DNA of 64,000 nucleotides from Candidatus Bathyarchaeia archaeon (lineage in GTDB: Archaea; Thermoproteota; Bathyarchaeia; Bathyarchaeales; DTEX01), in the NCBI GenBank assembly GCA_038882715.1, contig JAVZNR010000008.1, forward strand, positions 1-64,000, read 5' to 3'. The notes beneath the pieces were generated by a model. The model did not search any database. It worked only from the letters and a program-made list of their open reading frames with translations, and had not been told where the DNA came from. Below are positions 6,859 to 15,296 of the stretch, one piece after another (position 1 is the first letter of the stretch; each line of letters begins with the position of its first letter). The position numbers and the translations under genes were made by a program.

Positions 6859-7993
6859 ATGCCTCCTCAAGCATCCCAATTATCTCCTCCTCCCTTTTGC
6901 GCTCCTCTTCCTCAATCTTCATCGCCAGACCTTTATCGAGTATATACCCGCAACACTCGCACCTAATATTATTTGGCGGGTTTATGCTTCCACATCTTGG
7001 GCACTGTGCTGGCTTCAGTATTCCATCAGCCCGCTTAGCTTCTTTAAGTCCATGGATCTCTAGAACAGTTTCTTCTAAGTCTCTTGCTGAGAAGTGCACG
7101 TAGCGCCTAGCCATCTTAGAGCCGTGAACCCAGCCTGCATAGAGCTCAAGCTTACTCTCTGTCAACACCTTTGCTAGGGCTGTTAGGCATGAGTGCCTAA
7201 AAAGGTATGGCCAAACATCCCTCCTCAACCCAGCCTTTTTGGCCAGCTCCTTCACTAGCTTCCTGAAATAGTAGTAGCTCATCGCCTCGCTCTTTGAGTT
7301 GTTGCTAAGCGATATCCATAATGGTGCATCAGGATCATGCCTTCTAGGATGCTTCATCAGCCAATCCAGTAAGAGCCTATGGCTCGCAACCAGCGGAATC
7401 CTCTTAACGCCAGTCTTACCGCACACGGAGATTAGGCAGTAATTGTCCCTAAACTCAACGCTTCTAACTTTCATTGTTAATAGCTCGCTTGGCCTTAATG
7501 CAGCCTCGAACAGGACTGATATTAACGCTCTATCCCGCTCATTCTCAGCGGCGTTGATCATGGCTTTAACATCCTCAAGCGAAAGCAGCATTTCTGGCTT
7601 AACCTTAGAATCCTTCTCACTCCTATTAATGCTGAACCATGAGACCTCGGGCGGCACAGGAGTATTGCGCCCACAGTTACCACACTTAGCGTATTGAACC
7701 AGCTTCCTAACAAGTATCTTAAGATCCTCCTTAGTTGAAGACTTGTATGGCTGGCTATTTATCCAAGCTATTACGCGCTCAACCATACGCCTATCAGCCC
7801 CAGCCGGATCGAATGGGCAATTCTTCATCAACGTGCATAGGAGGTTAGCGTACTTAGCAACCCTACCAACCGATAATCCAAGAGCGCTCAAATGATCTAT
7901 GAATGATAGTAGTAGGCTGCTGTTCTCCAGCCTACTCAGCCTCTCTCTGGCTCTCTTAAGTCTACCAGCATAATCATGTATATCCGCTATCAC
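6785..7993 (-). CDS. Tyrosine recombinase/integrase with C-terminal zinc ribbon
   Basis: The start is taken as GTG 7993 (402 residues) because TTTTAAAT at 8014-8021 lies about 24-26 nt upstream, the spacing of a leaderless archaeal promoter. The frame stays open to 8086 but that part only reads through the tRNA-Leu 3' end. Catalytic blocks are ALRPSELL (Arg I), LFRHSCLTAL (Arg II, with Tyr where the first His of H-x-x-R normally sits), GWVHGS and RRYVHFS (Tyr nucleophile). A four-cysteine ribbon, CPRCGS followed by CECCGY, and a coiled-coil C-terminus follow. Its place against the tRNA 3' end is that of an archaeal integrase using the tRNA gene as attachment site. It is not closely similar to recombinases A and B. 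Confidence 0.85.
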   Translation of the reverse strand: MIADIHDYAGRLKRARERLSRLENSSLLLSFIDHLSALGLSVGRVAKYANLLCTLMKNCPFDPAGADRRMVERVIAWINSQPYKSSTKEDLKILVRKLVQYAKCGNCGRNTPVPPEVSWFSINRSEKDSKVKPEMLLSLEDVKAMINAAENERDRALISVLFEAALRPSELLTMKVRSVEFRDNYCLISVCGKTGVKRIPLVASHRLLLDWLMKHPRRHDPDAPLWISLSNNSKSEAMSYYYFRKLVKELAKKAGLRRDVWPYLFRHSCLTALAKVLTESKLELYAGWVHGSKMARRYVHFSARDLEETVLEIHGLKEAKRADGILKPAQCPRCGSINPPNNIRCECCGYILDKGLAMKIEEEERKREEEIIGMLEEAFKRIENLEKTLQGVLAGSQGTRQE

Positions 7994-8013
7994 ATTAAAC
8001 TCTGTACTCGAAG

Positions 8014-8021
8014 ATTTAAAA
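8014..8021 (-). promoter_or_regulatory. TATA-like box of the tRNA-adjacent integrase
   Basis: On the minus strand this reads TTTTAAAT, about 24-26 nt before GTG 7993. It supports a leaderless integrase transcript starting at that GTG rather than inside the tRNA gene. Confidence 0.45.
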
Positions 8022-8058
8022 GTTGGGCTTATGTGAACCGCACCAGAACTAGGGGTAT

Positions 8059-8146
8059 TGGTGCGGGGGGTGGGATTTGAACCCACGAACCCCTACGGGA
8101 CAGCCGCCTCAGGGCTGCGCCTTTGACCTGGCTTGGCAACCCCCGC
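8059..8146 (-). tRNA. tRNA-Leu (anticodon GAG)
   Basis: On the minus strand the acceptor GCGGGGG pairs with CCCCCGC, followed by discriminator A and an encoded CCA (8059-8061). The D arm is GCC/GGC, the anticodon stem CAGCC/GGCTG encloses loop CTGAGGC (anticodon GAG), there is a long type II variable arm as expected for leucine, and the T stem GTGGG/CCCAC encloses TTCAAAT. No intron is present. The 3' end faces an integrase gene, so it probably served as an integration site. Confidence 0.95.
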
Positions 8147-8295
8147 CCTCTAAAAATTATAGATTTAGTTCTTCAGTTAAATCTTTATCGGTTATGTTCA
8201 TTTTAAGCCTCTATTTTAGCCCAACTATTCTTATTTTTTAATGATACTTTTAAATCTTTAACGCTCATTTAATTAAAAACTTGTGGCGATAAAGC

Positions 8296-9672
8296 ATGTC
8301 TACAGCGATGATGCTTAAAGAAGGGGATCTAGACACCTTAGATCAGCGTAGAAGGTTTTCCCTCACCGTTGCTGGGTGCGGTAGGATGGGTTTGCCGACG
8401 GCATGCCTTTTCGCGGACGCGGGATTTAACGTCATATGCTTCGACATTAATCCGCAGATCATTAATCGAATCAATAAGGGGCTTAGCCCATTTATTGAGC
8501 CTGAGTTAACTAAGATGATAAGAAGGAACTTAAGCGAGAAACGCTTAGCGGCTACAAATGATGCGAAAACAGCGTTCTCTAAAAGCGATATAATAGTTAT
8601 CGTGGTCGATACCCCAATAGATGAGAAGAAAAGGCCTAACTACGCTAATCTTGAGAATGTTTGTAAAGATATAGGACTGAACTTTATGCATGGATCTATG
8701 ATCATCTTAGAGAGCACGGTTGGTCCCGGCATGACTGAGGAGGTTGTTAAAAAGACTTTAGAGTTATCTTCCGGACTGAAAGCTGGGAAAGATTTTGGTT
8801 TAGCTTTCAGCCCCATACGTGCCAGCGTTGGAAGAGTTATTCACGACCTCGTTAACTACCCTAGGATTTTAGCTGCCATAGATGAGCGGAGCTTAATGGC
8901 TGCGAGAACCATATTAAAGACGATTGTTAAGGGGGGAATAGTTGAAGTCAGTAATATTAAGACTGCTGAAACCGTTAAGCTCTTCGAAAACATTTATCGG
9001 GATGTTAACTTAGCGCTTGCCAACGAGCTTGCGAAGTTCTGCGAGAAGGCTGGTATAGATTATATTGAAGTGCAAGCTGCTGCTAACACGCAACCATACT
9101 GTCACCTACTTAAGCCGGGGATCGTTAGCGGACACATACCTAAAGATCCTTATCTCCTAATATATGAGGCTGAAAACCTCGGCGTTAAGCTTCAAATTCC
9201 AATTTTAGCTAGAAGAATAAACGATGAAACCGTTAAGAGGGCGTACAGTCTTATTAAGGACGCTTTTAAGGTGATGGAAAAAACACTCAAGAGGTCGAAG
9301 ATCGCTGTGCTTGGCATATCCTATAAGCCTAACGTTAAAGAGGTTAAGGGATCGATGGTGATAAATCTAGTTAAGATGATGCAGGACAGGAACATCAAGG
9401 TTAGCGTTTTTGATCCATTTTATTCTCCTGAGGAGCTAAAGGATATGGGGTTGCCGGCTGAGAAAAATCTAGCGAAAACCCTGGAGCATGCCGACTGCCT
9501 TATTATAGCTGTTGGGCATGATAGGTTTAGGCGTTTAAACCTAAGCAAGATAGGTGTGTTGATGAGGAAGCCAGCCGCCATAGTTGATCTAGCCCACGTA
9601 GTTGACCCGTCTAAAGCTGAAAAGGAAGGCTTTATATATCGTGGTCTGGGAAGAGGTGTTTGGACAAAATGA
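8296..9672 (+). CDS. Divergent UDP-sugar dehydrogenase (WbpA/WecC-like), catalytic Cys absent
   Basis: This 458-residue protein has the three-domain UDP-glucose/UDP-ManNAc dehydrogenase layout. There is an NAD-binding Rossmann domain (VAGCGRMGLP, residues 25-34), a central helix with the conserved lysine and asparagine (AETVKLFENIYRDVNLALANE), and a C-terminal UDP-binding domain (AVLGISYKPNVKEVKGS). Family members oxidise a nucleotide sugar at C6 to a uronate using a catalytic cysteine in PGVGGHCIP. Here the motif reads PGIVSGHIP, with H280 in the cysteine position, and the usual SPER glutamate is replaced (FSPIR). Full four-electron oxidation is therefore doubtful. The next gene overlaps by 4 nt, suggesting a joint step in surface-sugar synthesis. 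Confidence 0.8.
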   Translation: MSTAMMLKEGDLDTLDQRRRFSLTVAGCGRMGLPTACLFADAGFNVICFDINPQIINRINKGLSPFIEPELTKMIRRNLSEKRLAATNDAKTAFSKSDIIVIVVDTPIDEKKRPNYANLENVCKDIGLNFMHGSMIILESTVGPGMTEEVVKKTLELSSGLKAGKDFGLAFSPIRASVGRVIHDLVNYPRILAAIDERSLMAARTILKTIVKGGIVEVSNIKTAETVKLFENIYRDVNLALANELAKFCEKAGIDYIEVQAAANTQPYCHLLKPGIVSGHIPKDPYLLIYEAENLGVKLQIPILARRINDETVKRAYSLIKDAFKVMEKTLKRSKIAVLGISYKPNVKEVKGSMVINLVKMMQDRNIKVSVFDPFYSPEELKDMGLPAEKNLAKTLEHADCLIIAVGHDRFRRLNLSKIGVLMRKPAAIVDLAHVVDPSKAEKEGFIYRGLGRGVWTK

Positions 9673-10616
9673 GAAAAGTTAGAATAGCTGTTGTAGGAGC
9701 CGGTTTTTGGGGCAGAAACCATGTTAGGGTTTTAAGTGAGATCCCTGAGGCTGAGCTGGTAGCGGTATGCGATATAGATAAGCAGAGGGCTGATGCTCTC
9801 TCTGAAAAATATGGCTTAAAGTCGTATGATGACAGCGTGAAAATGTATAAAAATGAAGAGCTGGATGCGGTAACCATATGTGTATGGTCATCTAAGCTCG
9901 CCGAGGAATCAATAAAAGCCTTAAAAATGGGTAAGCATGTGTTTGTTGAGAAACCTATGGCTAGCTCTGTGAGAGAAGCGCAGAGAGCCTTAAACCTGGC
10001 TGAAGCAAAGAACCTTAAGCTTCAGGTTGGTTTTATAGAGAGGTTCAACCCCGGTGTTAGGCGAGTGAAAAAGGCTATAGATGATGGTGTTATAGGGTCT
10101 TTGGTTTTAGCTACCGCGAGAAGGGTGTCAAAGTGGCCTCAGAGGATAGGTGATGTCGGTGTGGTGAGAGATACGGCTATACATGATATAGATGTCATGC
10201 GCTTTCTCTTTAATGAAGATCCATCAACGGTTTATGCGAGCGTCGGATATCTTCAGCATGAGAAAATAGAGGATTACGCCCAAATAATGCTCACATTTTC
10301 GAGTGGAAGATCAGCTTTTATTGAGGCTAATTGGCTTACACCATACAAAATTAGGAAATTAATAGTTACTGGAAGCGAAGCCATAATAAACCTTGACTAC
10401 ATAACCCAAGAGATGACTATAGAGACTTCAGGTCAGACTTTAACACCAAGATATGAATGGGAAGAACCGCTTAAACTAGAACTGCAGCATTTTGTTGACT
10501 GCATATTAAATGATAAGAAGCCATTGGTTTCAGGCATAGATGGTATAAAAGCCCTAAAAATAGCCGAGGCTGCTCTAAAATCGGCCAGCAAGGGGCAACC
10601 TATTAAAATTCTATAA
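9669..10616 (+). CDS. Gfo/Idh/MocA-family oxidoreductase (WlbA/WbpB-like)
   Basis: ATG 9669 overlaps the preceding stop (ATGA), giving 315 residues. The N-terminus is a Rossmann fold (VAVVGAGFWGRNH-like, with VCDID ending strand 2), followed by VFVEKPMA, the EKP motif that contributes the catalytic lysine, and a C-terminal sheet domain with HDIDVMRFL. In glycan loci this type oxidises the 3-position of a UDP-N-acetyl-hexosaminuronate before transamination and acetylation. Together with the dehydrogenase-like gene before it and the hexapeptide acetyltransferase at 15277, it fits a diacetylated hexosaminuronate pathway, but no aminotransferase is present in the window. The family is certain; the exact substrate is inferred. 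Confidence 0.85.
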   Translation: MRKVRIAVVGAGFWGRNHVRVLSEIPEAELVAVCDIDKQRADALSEKYGLKSYDDSVKMYKNEELDAVTICVWSSKLAEESIKALKMGKHVFVEKPMASSVREAQRALNLAEAKNLKLQVGFIERFNPGVRRVKKAIDDGVIGSLVLATARRVSKWPQRIGDVGVVRDTAIHDIDVMRFLFNEDPSTVYASVGYLQHEKIEDYAQIMLTFSSGRSAFIEANWLTPYKIRKLIVTGSEAIINLDYITQEMTIETSGQTLTPRYEWEEPLKLELQHFVDCILNDKKPLVSGIDGIKALKIAEAALKSASKGQPIKIL

Positions 10617-10622
10617 TAACTT

Positions 10623-10904
10623 CTAGAGATGCTTTTCCTTAAGGTTAAAGGGTTTCCCCTCGAAAAGTATTTTCTTCGGTATTTTATCACGCCATTTCTC
10701 TAGGAAACTTAACTCATCCCTCATGTTTCTTAGCTCGTCGGGAAGCATTTCAGGTATCTCATCCTTTATAGGATACCAACGTAAGCATTTTGGGCAAACT
10801 ATCATCCCCTCAACTATCTCATCTTTCTCTTCAAAAACATAGAGTTCCAGCGGATGATGCTTATCAATTGGACATGCCAAAATATCCATTAGATGTCTCT
10901 TCAC
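10623..10904 (-). CDS. trm112: Trm112-like zinc-binding protein
   Basis: This 93-residue protein begins LMDILACPIDKHHPLEL and has C11, C37 and C40 (IVCPKCLRWYPIKDEIPEML), the compact zinc-binding signature of Trm112 proteins. Trm112 is an obligate activator that stabilises several Rossmann methyltransferases acting on tRNA, rRNA and release factor. The gene overlaps the stop of the upstream Trm5-like methyltransferase by 4 nt on the same strand, implying translational coupling. That is of note, because Trm112's known partners are of the Trm9, Trm11 and Mtq2 types rather than Trm5. The C-terminal 35 residues are charged and helical. Confidence 0.8.
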   Translation of the reverse strand: MKRHLMDILACPIDKHHPLELYVFEEKDEIVEGMIVCPKCLRWYPIKDEIPEMLPDELRNMRDELSFLEKWRDKIPKKILFEGKPFNLKEKHL

Positions 10905-11785
10905 GCTTGATCACCCCTATTAATTGTCCCGCGGTCGCAGATAAATATGTCTAAAACTGGCTGATACCATCTTGGCCCCACGGTCCTAACGACCCTCGAA
11001 GACAATATGCTGAACCTTGCGCCTAAATTTAAAAGTTTTCGGGATACCTTATCGATCACCTTCTTTATGGGATCCTCATTTTTTCCCGCATGTTCAAAGT
11101 CATAGTAATGTATTACGCCGCCACATGGCTTTAAAGCCATTAAGGCGTAATCTAAGTACTCGTAGGCTTTCTCCGGTAGCGGCATGAGAACCCTATCAGC
11201 TGTATCGCGCAGTCTAGATAAAATCACTTCCTTCGAGTCTCCCTCAATCGGCTCAACGATCCCGTCGACCCTGTTTAAAGCTACATTCATACGCATGTAG
11301 CGGACCGCTTCAGGATTAATATCTATAGAGAACACTTTTTCAGCCTTAGAGAACTTGGCGATCAATATTGAAAAGCAGCCGACGCCAGCAAACATGTTAA
11401 CCACAACCTCTCCCGGCTTAACTTGCCTCGCTACCCTCATGCGCTCGTAAGAAAGCCTTGGGGAAAAATAGCATTTACTTAAATCAACCTTAAATAGGCA
11501 GCCATGCTCCCTATGAACAGTTTCAGTCCTCTTCTCGCCGCGCAGCCACTTTAATTCCCTTAATCGCAGCTCTCCCGCGGTCGGCCCAACCTGACATAAA
11601 ACTGTCTTCACATTTCGGTGTATCCGCATTATGGCGTCAGCGATTATCTCGCTCTTATTTTTGAGGGCTTCCGGCACTTTGAGAATGGCTATGTCGCCAA
11701 CTATGTCAAAAGACTTGTACACCATCTTTATTTCTGAGGTTTCAAGTATGTTTGCGAGCTCATCCTTTAATTTCATAAAGTTCAT
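10901..11785 (-). CDS. trm5: tRNA (guanine37-N1)-methyltransferase, Trm5 family
   Basis: This 294-residue protein carries the Trm5 hallmark TVHREHGCLFKVD followed by YFSPRLSYER (about residues 89-115). The SAM-binding motif NMFAGVGCFSI lies at 130-140 and SIDINPEA at 153-160. The later catalytic loop reads DRVLMPLPEKAYEYL, whereas better-known Trm5 enzymes have an N-L-P there. Trm5 methylates N1 of G37 in tRNA, preventing frameshifting; some archaeal forms also start wyosine synthesis. It overlaps the flippase gene upstream (11782-11785) and the Trm112-like gene downstream, so all three may be co-transcribed. Family assignment is firm; the subtype is not resolved. Confidence 0.85.
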   Translation of the reverse strand: MNFMKLKDELANILETSEIKMVYKSFDIVGDIAILKVPEALKNKSEIIADAIMRIHRNVKTVLCQVGPTAGELRLRELKWLRGEKRTETVHREHGCLFKVDLSKCYFSPRLSYERMRVARQVKPGEVVVNMFAGVGCFSILIAKFSKAEKVFSIDINPEAVRYMRMNVALNRVDGIVEPIEGDSKEVILSRLRDTADRVLMPLPEKAYEYLDYALMALKPCGGVIHYYDFEHAGKNEDPIKKVIDKVSRKLLNLGARFSILSSRVVRTVGPRWYQPVLDIFICDRGTINRGDQA

Positions 11786-13278
11786 CTCGTGTCATCCCTA
11801 TTTTCAAAAATTTTTCCGAGCTCTTTCTTAACAGACCTGATAAGTTCTCTGGTTTCTTTATTGATTGCGGAAAGCGTGAGAAAATACGCTAGGGCTCCCA
11901 TAAGCACCCTAAATATTGTTAATGTGAGCCTCGCTGGAAATTGAAGAGCCCAAATAACTATGGTCATAAGCAATGCTGCGCAGAAATATTTTCCAATATC
12001 TCTCCAGGGAATTTTAAAGGGCATGCTTTTTTTCGCTATTATGTATTTTGCTAATGTCAGCGAAATATTTACTATAGTGTTTATGGATGCAAAGTATAAT
12101 GTTGCCTCTGGAGCATTCAATTCCAGCGACCCTAAAACAGCATATACTGACGGGACGACGATGGCCGCTTGCACATAATTTAGCGTTAATAGCAGAAACA
12201 ACCTGCTTCTAATCATCTTACTATAGGATATTTCGGGCTCAACATCTATTCTCTCCGTTCCGCTGATGATTGATTCGAATATCGATGAGAAAACGGAGAA
12301 AAAAGCGCTTAAAGATAAGATTATAAGCGTCAGCCTCGCTGCACCATATACTGGGTTAAGTATTAGTAGGAGCTGTTCTGAAAGGATTATGGCGCCTAAA
12401 CTCATCGGTATAACGAACATGGAAACCATTTTTAGGGAGAGCGTTACATCCTTTAGCTCGGGCCTTGATAGAAGTTTTGGATATAGGGCAGATGAGAGGA
12501 AGGATGAGTATCCTATTATTGAAGCAATCGCCGAAGCGGCTCCGTAATAAGCTCTCGATAGATCACCACCATAAATAAATAGGAAAATGTTTGCGAGCAT
12601 AAGTATTCTTCCGCTTAAAATGCCATAAACGTTTAGCAGCGAAGCCTTAAACCATTTACCAACATAATCTCGAACAGCTTTTTCTCTGAGGTCATGGAAC
12701 AGGTATCTCAAATAAAATAATGCTTGGATAATCGATGCCACTGCTATTGACAAGATAGCCCCTATCAAGCTCATTTTCATCGCAATTATCAGCGAGTATC
12801 CTAAAGCCAGCTTACTTGCCTCGAAGATAAATAATCCGAATCCGAGATTCTCTGGGCGCCTAGGATAAATTGCCGCCTCAAAAATCGTTAATATGTGGCT
12901 TTCGAACACTATTATAGAAGCGACCAGATATACTGGCAGATATTTTTGGCTAATTTGAAGAGCGTCCATAACGACAGGTATTAGAAGAGCATACATTGCC
13001 GTAGATATGAAGCCGATTAGAGTATTCATGTTAAATCCGGTCTTAAAAGAGCCTGATTGACATCTTGCTATAAACCTCGTTACCCAAAACGGTATTATTG
13101 TGGAGGTTAACGTGAAGTAGGATAAAATATCATTGAGGTTTCCAAGTATACCGTATTCTTCAGGCGATATGCTTCTAGTAACCATTAACGTGAAGAGTAG
13201 GCCGGTTCCAATGCTGATAACTCTGAATAGAAATATGATGAAGCCGGAGTATCTAAGTTTAATTTGCTCTTGAGCCAA
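11782..13278 (-). CDS. Polysaccharide flippase (MATE/Wzx-like)
   Basis: This 498-residue protein is almost entirely hydrophobic, with about 12-14 predicted membrane helices. The N-terminal LLFTLMVTRSISPEEYGILGNLNDI matches the start of RfbX/Wzx-type polysaccharide transporters of the MOP superfamily. Members flip lipid-linked oligosaccharides across the membrane, here probably for N-glycan or S-layer sugar export. It starts at ATG 13278, divergent from the GPT-type transferase at 13373, and its end overlaps the Trm5 gene by 4 nt. The family call is good; the transported lipid is inferred from neighbours. Confidence 0.85.
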   Translation of the reverse strand: MAQEQIKLRYSGFIIFLFRVISIGTGLLFTLMVTRSISPEEYGILGNLNDILSYFTLTSTIIPFWVTRFIARCQSGSFKTGFNMNTLIGFISTAMYALLIPVVMDALQISQKYLPVYLVASIIVFESHILTIFEAAIYPRRPENLGFGLFIFEASKLALGYSLIIAMKMSLIGAILSIAVASIIQALFYLRYLFHDLREKAVRDYVGKWFKASLLNVYGILSGRILMLANIFLFIYGGDLSRAYYGAASAIASIIGYSSFLSSALYPKLLSRPELKDVTLSLKMVSMFVIPMSLGAIILSEQLLLILNPVYGAARLTLIILSLSAFFSVFSSIFESIISGTERIDVEPEISYSKMIRSRLFLLLTLNYVQAAIVVPSVYAVLGSLELNAPEATLYFASINTIVNISLTLAKYIIAKKSMPFKIPWRDIGKYFCAALLMTIVIWALQFPARLTLTIFRVLMGALAYFLTLSAINKETRELIRSVKKELGKIFENRDDTR

Positions 13279-13372
13279 ACACCCTCATCCCGCACTGCAG
13301 AAACCTTTGAATACGGCGGTTGTTTAAGAATGTTTTCTCCAATAAATTAATAAACCTTGACGTTAGACTATA

Positions 13373-14281
13373 ATGGCTAGGTCGAGGTATGAGTGCGTTG
13401 ATATGTTAGGTAGGCTGCCCAGGGCCCCGGATGAACATAAGCCTGGAAGACCCCTTGTCCCCAACGGCTTAGGTATAATCTACGTTTTAGCGTCGGCAAT
13501 CTATTTATTTATGGTTCATGGCTTTCAAAGCTGGGTTCTCCAAGACTGGGAGAGGCCGTCAGCATTAACGCTGGCTTCCTGTATACTTTTTGGCGGCTTT
13601 ATGGGTCTCTTGGATGATTGGGCTGATATCCGATGGAGATATAAGGCTTTACTTCCACTCATAGCATCTTTACCGTTAATCATAATTCGTGAAGGCGAGA
13701 CCCGCATGAGCACATACTTTTTTGGTAAAATAGATTTTGGATTGGCTTACTATTCTATCATTGTTCCAGCCATCGTTACAGTAACCACCAACGCTGTTAA
13801 CCAGCTCGGCGGGTTAAATGGGCTTGAGACCGTCTGCCCCTCAATAGTCTTGACAGGTTTACTCGTAACCTCAATCATACATGGAAGAAGTGAGAGCATC
13901 CTACTTTATGTTCCACTCATAATCTCTTGGGCACTAGCATACTACAATTTTAAGGGAAGGATTTTCGTCGGCAATACCGGCTCATTCGCATTTGGAACAA
14001 CCCTCGCCGCCTACGCGATTATAGCTAACATGGAGCAGACCTTAGCGATAGCGCTAGTCCCATACATATTTAATTCAGCGCTCGTGCTAATTAACATCGT
14101 GATCTTTAAGAGGAGAGCGAGGCTCACCATGAACGGATTAATATTGAAGGCGGATCACAGAAGAAGCCTAATAACGCTGATAGCTTACTATCACCCAACA
14201 ACGGAGCGAAAAATAGTCACGCTAATATCTTTGCTCTTCATTATTACGACATCTATTGCGGTTATCATATCGACTATTTAG
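13373..14281 (+). CDS. GPT/MraY-family polyprenyl-P sugar-1-phosphate transferase (AglH-like)
   Basis: The 302-residue membrane protein shows the family motifs in order: DEHKPGRPLVPNGLGI (about 20-35), GGFMGLLDDWADIRWRYK (about 73-90), TTNAVNQLGGLNGLE (close to the NILAGINGLE of eukaryotic GPT/ALG7) and GRIFVGNTGSFAFG. It should transfer a UDP-linked HexNAc-1-phosphate to dolichyl phosphate, the first step of N-glycan assembly. AT-rich AATAAATTAATAAA lies about 26 nt upstream, suggesting a leaderless ATG. Only about 20 residues precede the first motif, so the usual first membrane helix seems absent; an in-frame stop at 13364 rules out a simple extension. Confidence 0.8.
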   Translation: MARSRYECVDMLGRLPRAPDEHKPGRPLVPNGLGIIYVLASAIYLFMVHGFQSWVLQDWERPSALTLASCILFGGFMGLLDDWADIRWRYKALLPLIASLPLIIIREGETRMSTYFFGKIDFGLAYYSIIVPAIVTVTTNAVNQLGGLNGLETVCPSIVLTGLLVTSIIHGRSESILLYVPLIISWALAYYNFKGRIFVGNTGSFAFGTTLAAYAIIANMEQTLAIALVPYIFNSALVLINIVIFKRRARLTMNGLILKADHRRSLITLIAYYHPTTERKIVTLISLLFIITTSIAVIISTI

Positions 14282-14297
14282 GGCCTTGGGGGTAAAA

Positions 14298-15296
14298 ATG
14301 AAAATATGGTATGATGCGTGTACGGGTAAACAAGTCCGCTACGGCGCGGCGATAGCGAAGCGCTTAGAGGAAAAAGGACACGAAATAATATTTACAACGA
14401 GAAAGCATCCCGACACAATACCATTAGCGAAGCATCTAGGCTTAAAATTTGAAGTTGTAGGAAAATACGATGCGAAAACACGTTTCACAAGGCTTTACGA
14501 AAGCCTTAAGAGACAAATAAAGTTCTCCAAAATGTTTCATGAAACCCCTCCTGACTGCGCTATCTGCCATGCATCGGTTGACCTCTGCCGAGTTGCATTC
14601 GGTCTGGGAATACCAATAATATATACGTTCGACACACCTCACGCAGACGTGGTGAACAGGTTAACTCTTCCCCTAGCAAGCGTTATAGTTGCTTCAAAGG
14701 CTATTCCGGCAGAAGTAATTCGAAGCTATGGCGCAAAAAATATAGTTCAATTTGATGGTGTAGATGAAGTTGCTTGGATGAAGGATTTTAACCCTTCTAT
14801 GAATTTCAACTTTGAGAGGCCAGTGATAGTTGTGAGGCAAAGCGAGATTAAGGCAACTTACGCTGAAGGAAAGAACGATATAATGCGGATAATAGCGGAG
14901 AAGCTCACCTCGCTAGGACATGTAATATATCTGGCTAGATACAGTAGAAGCCGAATAAAGGGGCTACTTATCCCAAAAGTTTTCGTGGATTCAGCCAGCT
15001 TGGCGGCTCAAGCCGACCTCGTCGTGAGCGCTGGCGGAACGATTTCGAGAGAAGCCGCGCTGGCGGGTACACCGAGCATTATAGTTGATATTTTTGGCAG
15101 AATACATGTGAATGATTATTTAGCGAGCAAGGGTTTCCCGATATTCACCGTTAAACCGGAGGGCGTCACGAAAACTGCTAGAGAGTATCTTGGAAAGCGT
15201 TTCGACGTCAAATCGCTTCTCAGCGATCTTGAGAACCCGGTGGATGTGATTGAGAATATTGTGTATTCATTGGAAGCTAAAGGCAAAGCCTTCTAG
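14298..15296 (+). CDS. DUF354 family protein (GT-B-like)
   Basis: ATG 14298 follows a G-rich Shine-Dalgarno, giving 332 residues. MKIWYDACTGKQVRYGAAIAK at the start, FDTPHA near residue 115 and VSAGGTISREAALAGTPSI near residue 250 are typical of DUF354, a family with a two-domain glycosyltransferase-B-like fold found in archaeal and bacterial surface-polysaccharide loci. The C-terminal AGGT/SREAAL motif resembles the nucleotide-sugar site of MurG- and WecB-like enzymes. Its exact reaction is unknown. It follows the GPT-type gene on the same strand and overlaps the convergent acetyltransferase gene by 20 nt. Confidence 0.8.
   Translation: MKIWYDACTGKQVRYGAAIAKRLEEKGHEIIFTTRKHPDTIPLAKHLGLKFEVVGKYDAKTRFTRLYESLKRQIKFSKMFHETPPDCAICHASVDLCRVAFGLGIPIIYTFDTPHADVVNRLTLPLASVIVASKAIPAEVIRSYGAKNIVQFDGVDEVAWMKDFNPSMNFNFERPVIVVRQSEIKATYAEGKNDIMRIIAEKLTSLGHVIYLARYSRSRIKGLLIPKVFVDSASLAAQADLVVSAGGTISREAALAGTPSIIVDIFGRIHVNDYLASKGFPIFTVKPEGVTKTAREYLGKRFDVKSLLSDLENPVDVIENIVYSLEAKGKAF

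Noticed and set aside
7994-8086. Integrase ORF extension upstream of GTG 7993
   Set aside because: The extra residues (GSNPTPRT and so on) translate the tRNA-Leu 3' end; the TATA box position supports GTG 7993.
9660-9668. TTG start for the Gfo/Idh/MocA gene
   Set aside because: ATG 9669, overlapping the previous stop as ATGA, is the more usual coupled start and adds the Rossmann strand directly.
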